Below, piece after piece: positions 25,241 through 32,470 of a stretch of 48,815 nt of DNA. Positions within the stretch are counted from its first letter, which is position 1. Every line of letters starts with the position of its first letter. The notes under the pieces were generated by a model, which was not told the origin of the DNA, made no database searches, and saw only the letters and a program-made list of their open reading frames with translations. The DNA comes from Limisphaerales bacterium (GTDB taxonomy: Bacteria > Verrucomicrobiota > Verrucomicrobiia > Limisphaerales > SXTU01). The position numbers were made by a program, and so were the translations under genes. The stretch is from assembly GCA_009773355.1 (NCBI GenBank), contig WRPG01000061.1, forward strand, positions 1 through 48,815, written 5' to 3'.

Positions 25241-25522
25241 TCAAGCCAGCTCGACCTTGAGCCGTCGGCCCAACGCCAGTGCCGCCCGCTCCAGAAGCTG
25301 CAACGTCAGGGGAGATTCGGTTTCAGAGAACAGCTCATCGAGCGTCGCACGGCTGGTCTTCATCCGGCTGGCGAGCGCAGCACGGGAGATGCGCCGCCGC
25401 TTCATTTCCTGTTCAAGCTGCCACATCACGACCCGCCGGAGCGCGCCGGCTTCACAATCGGCAAGCAAACCGTCTTCCCTCAGGAAGTCGTCGAAGTTGG
25501 AGCCGACGTGCGCTTTCTTCAT
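25241..25522 (-). CDS. Xre-type antitoxin (HigA-like)
   Basis: The 93-residue protein contains a helix-turn-helix: EMKRRRISRAALASRMKTSR followed by ATLDELFSETESPLTLQLLERAALALGRRLKVEL, the classic Xre pattern ending in a short beta strand as in HigA-type antitoxins. It starts 4 bases after the stop of the toxin gene on the same strand, in the toxin-first order typical of higBA. It should bind the toxin and repress the shared promoter upstream of 25871. The N-terminal ~35 residues (KKAHVGSNFDDFLREDG) are an acidic segment of unclear role. Confidence 0.85.
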   Translation of the reverse strand: MKKAHVGSNFDDFLREDGLLADCEAGALRRVVMWQLEQEMKRRRISRAALASRMKTSRATLDELFSETESPLTLQLLERAALALGRRLKVELA

Positions 25523-25526
25523 GGGG

Positions 25527-25871
25527 TCATTGTAGCAGGCGCAGCCGGGTTTTTGCCAATGCCAAGTCGTCCGCCGGGGTTTTCTGCGACTTTTTGATGA
25601 AGCCATGCAGAAGGACCATGCGGCCTTCGCCGGTTGTGAACACAACGCGTGCGATCCCGTCCGGCAGGCGAATGCGAACCTCCCACAAGTCCCGGTCCAG
25701 TTTGCGGACGAGCGGCATTCCCAGCGGCCAGCCGAATTGCACGGTCTTGATGTCCTCGCCAATGATGCGGCGCTGCTCGCGGGGCAGCGACTTCAGCCAC
25801 TCACGGACGGGTTCGCGCCCGGCCTCGGTCTTGAAGAAACTGACGGACAGGCTGTGAGCAGGGTGGTCCAT
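25527..25871 (-). CDS. HigB/Gp49-type toxin
   Basis: The 114-residue protein has the PF05973-like pattern: FFKTEAGREPVREWLKSLP, IGEDIKTVQFGWPLGMPLVRKL, DLWEVRIRLPDGIARVVFTT and MVLLHGFIKKSQKTPADDLALA. This matches phage-derived Gp49-like/HigB toxins, which cleave mRNA at the ribosome. The pairing with a downstream Xre antitoxin supports the call. It starts at an ATG (MDHPAHSLSV) and lies head to tail with trpE, whose start is far upstream, so it may be served by its own promoter or by read-through from trpE. Confidence 0.87.
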   Translation of the reverse strand: MDHPAHSLSVSFFKTEAGREPVREWLKSLPREQRRIIGEDIKTVQFGWPLGMPLVRKLDRDLWEVRIRLPDGIARVVFTTGEGRMVLLHGFIKKSQKTPADDLALAKTRLRLLQ

Positions 25872-25886
25872 CGGCGTCTGCGCGGA

Positions 25887-27416
25887 CTAGTCCACCCGCG
25901 CAAAACTCTCCGCCAGCGCCACGGCCTTCCGCATCGCCTTGGACTTGTTGATCGTCTCCTGAAACTCCGCCTCGGGGTCGCTGTCCGTCACCCAGCCGCC
26001 ACCGGCCTGCACGAAGACCTTGCCATCCTTCACGAGCGCGGTGCGGATGGTGATGGCGGTGTCGCAGTTGCCGTTGAAGCTGAAGTAGCCCACGCAGCCC
26101 GCGTAAGGCCCGCGCGTGGTGCCTTCCAGCTCGGAGATGAGCTGCATCGCGCGAATCTTTGGCGCGCCACTCACCGTGCCGGCGGGGAATGTCGCACGCA
26201 TCAGGTCGTAAGGCGTCTTACCCGCCGCGAGATGCCCCTCGACCTGCGAGACGATGTGCATGACATGGCTGTAGCGCTCGATGACCATCAGCTCCTTCAC
26301 CTGCACGGAGCCGTAATCGCACACGCGCCCGATGTCGTTGCGCGCGAGGTCCACGAGCATGACGTGCTCGGCGCGTTCCTTCGGGTCGGCGAGCAGCTCC
26401 TTCTCCATCGCGAGATCCTCGTCGTGTGTCGCGCCGCGCGGGCGCGTGCCGGCAATGGGGCGGATTTCAATCAGCTTGTCCTCGCACCGGACGTGAATCT
26501 CCGGCGACGCCCCGACCAGCGCGAAGCCGTCCAGCTCCAGCAGGAACATGTAGGGCGAGGGGTTGATGGTGCGCGCGGCGCGGTAGATGTCCAGCGGGCT
26601 CGCCTTCACCGCCGCGCTGAACCGCTGCGAGCCGACCACCTGGATGATGTCGCCGGCGGTGATGTGGGTCTTCGACTCCAGCACGTTCGCGATGAACTTT
26701 TCCTTCGTGGTGTTCGACTCGAACGGCGCGGGCGCGACCTCAGACGGCAGCGTGGCGGGCAGGTGTTCGCTCGGCTGTTCGAGCAGCGAGACGAGCCGGT
26801 CAATTTCCGCGACGGCGTTCTCGTAGGCTTCCGCCGGCGAGGCGGCATCGTCCAAAACCGCGTTCACCAAAATCGTGATGGTCTGCTGGGCGCGGTCGAA
26901 GATGAGCAGCTCGTCCGCGATGAGGAAATAAAGCGTCGGCGTGCCCAGCTCGTCCTTCGGCGGACGCGGGACAATCGGCTCCACGTCGTGGATGAACTCG
27001 TAGCCGATGAAGCCCACCGCGCCGCCGGTGAAGCGCGGCAGGCCGGGGACGTTCACGGGCCGGTAGCGCGCCAGCACGCGCTCGACGACTTCGAGGCCGT
27101 CGCGCACGCACTGATCGCACGGTGCCTTGCCGGGCGCGGGGATGGCGAACTTCTCGACCACCTTGCCCTCCGCGATGACCTCGATGCGGTTCGCGGTCTG
27201 CTTGATGATCGCGCGCGGGTTGCAGCCGACGAACGAGTAGCGGCCCAGGTGCTCGCCGCCTTCCACCGACTCGAAGAGGAATGACTCGCCCTGCCCGCGA
27301 ATCTTTTTGTAGGCGGACAGCGGCGTCTCGAAATCCGCGAGGATGCGGCGCGTGACCGGGATCAGGTTCCCCTGCGACGCGAGCTTCAGAAAGTCGTCGA
27401 GCTTCGGCGAATACAT
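25887..27416 (-). CDS. trpE: Anthranilate synthase component I
   Basis: The 509-residue chorismate-binding enzyme shows the N-terminal regulatory region with FLFESVEGGEHLGRYSF, equivalent to the LLES tryptophan-binding motif, and a C-terminal chorismate-binding domain with EIRPIAGTRPRGAT, EHVMLVDLARNDIGRV, TFPAGTVSGAPKIRAMQLI and VQAGGGWVTDSDPEAEFQE. It converts chorismate and glutamine-derived ammonia, with TrpG, to anthranilate. TrpG and other trp genes are not adjacent. The RPRG sequence favours anthranilate synthase over aminodeoxychorismate synthase, but this distinction is not absolute. Confidence 0.93.
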   Translation of the reverse strand: MYSPKLDDFLKLASQGNLIPVTRRILADFETPLSAYKKIRGQGESFLFESVEGGEHLGRYSFVGCNPRAIIKQTANRIEVIAEGKVVEKFAIPAPGKAPCDQCVRDGLEVVERVLARYRPVNVPGLPRFTGGAVGFIGYEFIHDVEPIVPRPPKDELGTPTLYFLIADELLIFDRAQQTITILVNAVLDDAASPAEAYENAVAEIDRLVSLLEQPSEHLPATLPSEVAPAPFESNTTKEKFIANVLESKTHITAGDIIQVVGSQRFSAAVKASPLDIYRAARTINPSPYMFLLELDGFALVGASPEIHVRCEDKLIEIRPIAGTRPRGATHDEDLAMEKELLADPKERAEHVMLVDLARNDIGRVCDYGSVQVKELMVIERYSHVMHIVSQVEGHLAAGKTPYDLMRATFPAGTVSGAPKIRAMQLISELEGTTRGPYAGCVGYFSFNGNCDTAITIRTALVKDGKVFVQAGGGWVTDSDPEAEFQETINKSKAMRKAVALAESFARVD

Positions 27417-27577
27417 GTCGTGCCGGACACCTTACCCGAAGCCGGGCGCGCGGCGGAAGCCTCAAGCTGCGCGCTCCGCAGCCGGTCCAATGCCGGAGCA
27501 GTCGGCGGCACCCGCCGGTTGCCAGCTTGTTCAAAAATCGGGTGGTCGAGTCCGTCCCAATCCCGCATCCTCCCGTC

Positions 27578-28558
27578 ATGCACCTGAACCGCCGTCAGTT
27601 TTTCCAGCACTCCGTGGCCGCCACCGCCACCGTGGCCGCCGGCTGCGCCACCGTGAAGCCCGCCGCCCCGGACGCGCTCATCATAGACACGCACCAGCAC
27701 CTCTGGGATCTGACGCAGCAAAACCTTCCGTGGCTCGGGGGTGCCCCGGAGATCCTGCGCCGGAGCTATCGCACCGAGGAATACCGCGCGGCCACCGCCG
27801 GGCTGAACGTCCGCGCGATCTACATGGAGGTGGACGTGGCCGAGACCGAGCTGGGGAACGAGGCCGACTATGTGCTTACGCTGGCGCGCGGCGGCCAGAC
27901 GCCCACGCTCGCGGCGGTCATCGGCGGCCGCCCGGACTCCCCCGCCTTCGCCGCCTACCTGAAGCGCTACCGGGGCGAGCCGCGCTTCAAGGGCGTGCGC
28001 CGCGTGCTGCATTCGCCGGCCACGCCGGCGGGTTACGGCCTGCAGCCCGCGTTCGTGCGCGGCGTGCAACTGCTCGGCAAGGAGGGGCGGAGCTTTGACC
28101 TGTGCATGCGGGCGACCGAACTGATGGACGCCGTGAAGCTCACCGAGCTGTGCCCCGGCACGCGCTTCGTCCTCGACCACTGCGGCAACCCCGACCTCAA
28201 GGCCTTCCGGGCGCCGCGCCCCGGCGAAACCCGGCCCCGCCACACGGCGGACGACTGGAAGCGTGCCATTGACGCCTTCGCCAAGCGGCCCAACGTCATC
28301 GGCAAAATCTCCGGCATCGCGGCCAGCCTCACTCCGGGCGGCGGCGCGGAGGATCTCGCGCCGGTGGTGAACCACTGCCTCGACGCCTTCGGCCCCGACC
28401 GCGTGGTCTTCGGCGGCGACTGGCCGGTGTGCTTGATGGGCGCGACCTATCAGCAGTGGGTGACGATGCTCCGCGAGATCATCGCCAGCCGCCCGGTCGA
28501 GCATCAGCGCAAGCTGTGGTCGGCGAACGCCCTCCGGCACTACGCGGTGCGCGTGTAG
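27578..28558 (+). CDS. Exported amidohydrolase-2 family protein (Tat/lipoprotein signal)
   Basis: The start at 27578 gives MHLNRRQFFQHSVAATATVA followed by AGC, so a twin-arginine motif (NRRQFF) and a lipobox-like Cys23 coexist. The enzyme domain begins IIDTHQHLWDL, the HxH metal motif of amidohydrolase-2 proteins, and continues with FVLDHCGNPD and FGGDWPVC, the distal Asp of the barrel. Homologues include L-fuconolactonases and related lactone hydrolases. A periplasmic sugar-lactone hydrolase is therefore the best guess. An upstream ATG (27527) would obscure the Tat signal. Confidence 0.85.
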   Translation: MHLNRRQFFQHSVAATATVAAGCATVKPAAPDALIIDTHQHLWDLTQQNLPWLGGAPEILRRSYRTEEYRAATAGLNVRAIYMEVDVAETELGNEADYVLTLARGGQTPTLAAVIGGRPDSPAFAAYLKRYRGEPRFKGVRRVLHSPATPAGYGLQPAFVRGVQLLGKEGRSFDLCMRATELMDAVKLTELCPGTRFVLDHCGNPDLKAFRAPRPGETRPRHTADDWKRAIDAFAKRPNVIGKISGIAASLTPGGGAEDLAPVVNHCLDAFGPDRVVFGGDWPVCLMGATYQQWVTMLREIIASRPVEHQRKLWSANALRHYAVRV

Positions 28559-28564
28559 CCGCGC

Positions 28565-30370
28565 TCAGTCCACCGTGTCCATCTGCGCGCCGGGGCAGAA
28601 CTCGGCGCTCGCCATGCGGCGGCGGCTGCCGGTCATGCGCGCCTCGTGCGGCGCGTTGGGCCGGAGCATCCGCTTCTGGCGCTCGCGGTCGCCCGCGCCG
28701 CGCACCACGGGGATGGGCGCGCCGGTGTTGATGTCCAGGCCGGTCACATACATCGCCGCCGAGCCGGTCATGGGCAGGGGGATGAAGTCCTGCACCTGCT
28801 GGAGGTTCCACTTCTCCTCCTTCAAAAACTTCTCCACCGCGCCCATCTCCTCCTCGGTGCAGCCAGGGAAGCTGGAGATGAAATAGGGCACGAGATACTG
28901 CTCCTTGCCCACGGCGTCGCTGAGGTCGAAGAACTTCTCCATGAACGCGGGGAAGTCGCCGGCCGGCTTGCGCATCCGGCGCAGCGTGGCCGGGTCCATG
29001 TGCTCGGGCGCGACCTTCATGTGACCGCTCACATGGTTCTGCACGAGTTCCTTCATGTAGGTGGGCGTGCGCAGTGCCACATCCATGCGGATGCCGGACT
29101 GCACGAAGACGTGCTTCACGCCGGGCTGCGACCGCGCGCCGCGCAACAGGTCGAGGCCGGCCTTTTCGTCAATGCCGAAGACGGGGCAAATGGTCGGCCA
29201 CAGACAGCTCGGGCGGTGGCATTTCTTGCACTCGGGCGCGTGGCCGTTCTTCGCGCCGTAGAGATTGGCCGTCGGCCCGCCGAGGTCGGAGACGGTGCCG
29301 CGAAAGGTGTCGGACTCGGTGAGCTTGCGGATTTCCTTCATCACCGACTCGTTGCTGCGGCTGGAAAGAAACTTGCCCTGATGAAAGCCCAGCCCGCAGA
29401 ACGTGCAGCCGCCCGCGCAGCCGCGCGAGACGATGATGGAGTCCTTGATGGTCGCAAAGCCCGGCACCGGCTCGGCGTAGCTGGGATGCGCCAGCCGCAC
29501 GAACGGCAGCTCGTAAAGGGCGTCGAGCTCGGGGCCGTCCACGGGGAAGGCGGGGGCTTCTTGCAGCACGGCGCGGTTGCCGTGCATCTGCACAAGGCGC
29601 TTGCCGCTGTAGGGCGTCTGCTGCGCCTCGACGACCTTGGTCAGGCGCATGAGGTGCGTCTTGTCCGCCTGCAATTCCTCCCACGACGGCAGGATGATGC
29701 AGTCGGAGAAATCCGCCGCGGCCGTGGCCTTGCCGCCGAGGAAGAGCGCCGTGCCGCGGATGCCGGAGAAATCCTTGTTGCCCGCGCGCAGGCGTTTCAC
29801 GATCTCGCGCACGGCAACTTCGCCCATGCCGTAAACCAGCACGTCGGCCTTCGCGTCGGCCATGATGGAGGGCTTGAGCTTGTCCTCCCAGTAATCGTAG
29901 TGCGCCACGCGCCGCATGGACGCCTCCATGCCGCCGAGCACAACCGGCACGCCGGGGAAGGCCCGCCGCGCCATCTGCGAATACACGACCGCCGCGTGGT
30001 TGGGCCGCCGGCCGGGCACGCCGCCCGCGCTGTAGACGTCGTCCTTCCGCTTGTGCCGCGCGGCGGTGTAGTTGGACAACATCGAATCGAGGTTGCCCGC
30101 CGTGACGCCGACGAAGAGTTTCGGCGCGCCCATGCCGGTGATGGACTCGATCTTCGTCCAGTCCGGCTGCGCGATGATGCCCACGCGGCAGCCATCGGCT
30201 TCCAGCACCCGCCCGATCATCGCCGCGCCGAACGACGGATGGTCCACATACGCGTCGCCGGTGATGAGGAGCACGTCGAGTTCGTCCCAGCCGCGCGCGT
30301 CCATCTCGGCGCGGGTCATGGGCAGGAACGCGGTGGCGTTCGGCGTGGGTTTCTTCGAGGCAGCGGCCAT
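28565..30370 (-). CDS. YgiQ-family radical SAM protein
   Basis: The 601-residue protein matches YgiQ in length and motifs: FLPMTRAEMDARGWDELDVLLITGDAYVDHPSFG at the start, then GNRAVLQEAP and IIVSRGCAGGCTFCGLGFHQG with the CxxxCxxC [4Fe-4S] ligands (about residues 318-325), and DLGGPTANLYG. The C-terminal extension contains QDFIPLPMTGSAAMYVTG. The family role is unknown; it is widespread and conserved. The start at 30370 is supported by homology; upstream codons read into the neighbouring gene. It is convergent with the amidohydrolase gene. Confidence 0.93.
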   Translation of the reverse strand: MAAASKKPTPNATAFLPMTRAEMDARGWDELDVLLITGDAYVDHPSFGAAMIGRVLEADGCRVGIIAQPDWTKIESITGMGAPKLFVGVTAGNLDSMLSNYTAARHKRKDDVYSAGGVPGRRPNHAAVVYSQMARRAFPGVPVVLGGMEASMRRVAHYDYWEDKLKPSIMADAKADVLVYGMGEVAVREIVKRLRAGNKDFSGIRGTALFLGGKATAAADFSDCIILPSWEELQADKTHLMRLTKVVEAQQTPYSGKRLVQMHGNRAVLQEAPAFPVDGPELDALYELPFVRLAHPSYAEPVPGFATIKDSIIVSRGCAGGCTFCGLGFHQGKFLSSRSNESVMKEIRKLTESDTFRGTVSDLGGPTANLYGAKNGHAPECKKCHRPSCLWPTICPVFGIDEKAGLDLLRGARSQPGVKHVFVQSGIRMDVALRTPTYMKELVQNHVSGHMKVAPEHMDPATLRRMRKPAGDFPAFMEKFFDLSDAVGKEQYLVPYFISSFPGCTEEEMGAVEKFLKEEKWNLQQVQDFIPLPMTGSAAMYVTGLDINTGAPIPVVRGAGDRERQKRMLRPNAPHEARMTGSRRRMASAEFCPGAQMDTVD

Positions 30371-30435
30371 GTCAGCCGGGGAGGATGCGTCATGGCGGGC
30401 GGTTAAGCAAACGCCAAGGCCGCCGGCGGCCGCGC

Positions 30436-31047
30436 TCAGGCCCGGCCGTAGAGCTTCTTCAACGCCTCGGCGTTGTAGCTGCGGATGGTGCCGGTCGGGG
30501 ACTGCACCTTGAGCGAGCCTTTCACGATCTCCACCACCACGCCGGAGTAGCCGGGGATGTCCACATGCTTGCCGTAGGCGCACTCCGGAAAGTCCGCCTG
30601 CGCCGCGAACGTGCGGATCGCCCGCACCGGCTGCTCGAAGTCAGGGTTCGTGACGTGCCTCCGCACGGGAGCCGGCGGCTCCGGCTCGTCCCGCGCTGGG
30701 CGCGGCTCGGCGACGGGCTTGGGCCGTTCCATGGAAAGGGTCTGGGGCGCGGGCTTCGTGCGGTCGGGCGGCGCGAAGAGCGTCTTGAGCCGGTAGGCGT
30801 TGAACCGCTGCGTGATACCGTCCTGCGACCGCACCTTGAGGGACTGGTTGACGATCTCCACGACCACGCCCGCGAAGCCGTGGATGCTGACATGCGCCCC
30901 CAGCGCGCACTGGGGAAAGTCCGCCCGCTCGGTCCACTGGCCGATGGGCTGCGGCGGGCCGGAAAAATCCGGCTCCGTGATGACCTTCGGCCCCGGGGCG
31001 GGCGGGGCGGCCTCGGTGTCCTGGTCAGATGTCGTGGGCGACTGCAT
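30436..31047 (-). CDS. Protein with two tandem copies of an unrecognised ~65-residue module
   Basis: With the start at 31047 (MQSPTTSDQDTEAAPP), the protein is 203 residues. Residues about 20-90 and 135-203 are clearly homologous: PDFSGPPQPIG...RADFPQCALGAHVSIHGFAGVVVEIVNQSLKVRS aligns with PDFEQPVRAIR...QADFPECAYGKHVDIPGYSGVVVEIVKGSLKVQS. The core G-x-H-V-x-I-x-G-[FY]-[AS]-G-V-V-V-E-I-V resembles a small beta-barrel (SH3- or KOW-like) by pattern. Each module has one cysteine. The linker is proline-rich. No signal peptide is present. I do not recognise the family; nucleic-acid binding would be a guess. It follows ygiQ upstream on the same strand (66 bases from its start). Confidence 0.7.
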   Translation of the reverse strand: MQSPTTSDQDTEAAPPAPGPKVITEPDFSGPPQPIGQWTERADFPQCALGAHVSIHGFAGVVVEIVNQSLKVRSQDGITQRFNAYRLKTLFAPPDRTKPAPQTLSMERPKPVAEPRPARDEPEPPAPVRRHVTNPDFEQPVRAIRTFAAQADFPECAYGKHVDIPGYSGVVVEIVKGSLKVQSPTGTIRSYNAEALKKLYGRA

Positions 31048-31180
31048 GGGCCGGACATCTTCGCTGCCTACCACCGGGTTGGCGAATGGTTTTTTGGAAA
31101 TTGTGGAGCACGCCACGCGCGCACTCGGCCCGCTTCTGCTGGTCACGCGTCTCAGGAACCAAAGTCATCGCCGTCTGCCC

Positions 31181-31216
31181 GGCCATCGGCCATCGGCCAT
31201 TGGCTTTTGGCTATGC
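31181..31216. repeat. Heptamer repeat cluster, downstream side of the four-helix gene
   Basis: Five consecutive heptamers GGCCATC-GGCCATC-GGCCATT-GGCTTTT-GGCTATG are seen. The TAG stop of the four-helix gene is formed by the last unit (minus strand CTA). The unit is the same degenerate motif as in 31791-32120. Confidence 0.8.
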
Positions 31217-31744
31217 CACCGCCTCGCCCCGCGCCGCCCGTGCCTCCGGTGTGTCGTAGAGCGGATGCTCCGGCCTCAGGCCGCGCAGGAAATTCAGCCG
31301 GAACTCCGTTGCCTTGTCCGCCACCGCGCGCCGCTCCTTCACCTCTGGCGTCAAATGCCGCTTGCCCTGCACCGGCCCGCCCTCGATGGACCCCGTCCAT
31401 GCCGTGAGCTGCTTCGCGCACGACTCCGCCAGCGCCCGGATGCGCGCGAGTTCCCGCGCGACTGGCTTCATCTTCGTCCGGTTCACCACCACCGCCATCA
31501 TCGAGCGCACCTCGCCCGCCGAACCGCGGGCGATGCCGAGGAACTGCGCCAGCTCCGCCGTCGTTGTGCGCTCGAACCCTTCCGCGATGTTGTTCGACAC
31601 CGAGAGCGCCGCGCGGTCGAGCTGGTTGCGGAAGCCCGGCGAGAACGGGCAGCCCGGAGCCTCCAGCACATCCAGCACCGCGTTGTAAAGCCGCGCCGCC
31701 TCCTGCCACGCCGGCAGCTCCTCGAACTTCTGATACTTGGCCAT
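31211..31744 (-). CDS. Four-helix bundle protein (S23/23S rRNA intervening-protein family)
   Basis: Starting at 31744 (MAKYQKFEELPAWQEA), the 177-residue protein shows the S23 pattern: FEELPAWQEAARLYNAV, NQLDRAALSVSNNIAEGFER and LAQFLGIARGSAGEVRSM. This is a helical bundle related to proteins encoded in 23S rRNA intervening sequences and to the Avd accessory protein of diversity-generating retroelements. The C-terminal ~60 residues (KRHLTPEVKERRAVADK...) extend beyond the standard ~120-residue fold. The gene is enclosed by heptamer repeat clusters on both sides. No reverse transcriptase or rRNA is present, so the role is unknown. Confidence 0.88.
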   Translation of the reverse strand: MAKYQKFEELPAWQEAARLYNAVLDVLEAPGCPFSPGFRNQLDRAALSVSNNIAEGFERTTTAELAQFLGIARGSAGEVRSMMAVVVNRTKMKPVARELARIRALAESCAKQLTAWTGSIEGGPVQGKRHLTPEVKERRAVADKATEFRLNFLRGLRPEHPLYDTPEARAARGEAVA

Positions 31745-31790
31745 GGGATTTTTTGGTTGTGGGTGTTTCAGCTCAGTCTGCCGGCCCTCG

Positions 31791-32120
31791 GTTATTGGCA
31801 ATCGGCTATCGGCTATGCGGAACTTTATGCCTCCCTCCCTCCCGCCTTCAATCGCCAATCACCGATAGCCAATCGCCAACCCTGCCCTCGTTCGCCCCAC
31901 CACCGCCCACCGCCATCGGCGATTGGCAATCCTTGATTGGCTATCGCTCCCCTGAAACACACGCGCGCCCCCTCGGCCATTGGCCATCGCCCGCCGTCCC
32001 TCGGACATCGGCCATCGCCGATTGGCGATTCTCCTCGCACCCTGGCCAGAAACCGCACCCAGCCCCCCCATTCTCAACTGCCTCCTCGGCTATTGGCTAT
32101 CGTCCATCGGCTATTCGCTC
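31791..32120. repeat. Array of degenerate heptamer clusters in alternating orientation
   Basis: Six clusters are visible at about 31794-31818, 31848-31880, 31911-31947, 31972-31992, 31999-32032 and 32084-32118. Each has three to five units of a 7-base motif near TCGGCTA (variants ATTGGCA, ATCGGCT, TTGGCGA), and neighbouring clusters are often inverted. The first two could pair into a stem of about 16 bases with few mismatches. No gene is supported in this stretch, which precedes the four-helix gene start. Confidence 0.75.
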
Positions 32121-32261
32121 CTGATAACACAAGCCGCAGCGTCGCGGCTCGCAGCTCCGCCGCCCGAGCTCAGAACCCCGCAAGCGCACCTAAAAGCTCC
32201 GCATCCGAGGCTCTGAGCTGCCCCAATCGGACGACATTTGCATACGGGCGGATAAGAGCTT
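32121..32261. other. Intergenic stretch without gene or repeat
   Basis: Between the heptamer array and the GATC cluster I see no supported gene, no strong hairpin and no tRNA. The composition is GC-rich (for example CCGCAGCGTCGCGGC). It may hold part of the promoter of the methyltransferase operon. Confidence 0.35.
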
Positions 32262-32465
32262 GATCCCGTCACCGTTTCGGGGATCGATCCAGCCGGATGC
32301 CTGAATCGTCGCGGCGCAAGCCTACTGCGAGCAAAGCCGCATCCCGGCGGCGGGATCAGAGATCCGATCCGAAGCCTCCCTATCGCAACGGCCCGCTGCC
32401 CCATCGTGACCTGTGGTGCGCTTCCTGAAACACTTGATCTCCCAAGCCGATCTGATCAATTGATC
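32262..32465. promoter_or_regulatory. Cluster of ten GATC sites upstream of a GATC-type methyltransferase
   Basis: GATC occurs at 32262, 32282, 32286, 32354, 32361, 32366, 32436, 32449, 32454 and 32462, ten times in 204 bases. About one would be expected at random. Symmetric forms include GGATCGATCC (32281-32290) and GATCAATTGATC (32454-32465), the latter ending five bases before the methyltransferase start. Methylation-sensitive control of the operon is a reasonable inference. Confidence 0.6.
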
Positions 32466-32470
32466 CTGAG

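Noticed and set aside
31791-32120. Possible CRISPR array
   Set aside because: Repeat units are 7 bases, degenerate and in mixed orientation, with no constant-length repeats and spacers, and no cas genes are present.
31181-32120. Diversity-generating retroelement (S23 family resembles Avd)
   Set aside because: No reverse transcriptase, template repeat or variable repeat pair is visible in the window. The S23 fold alone is not sufficient.
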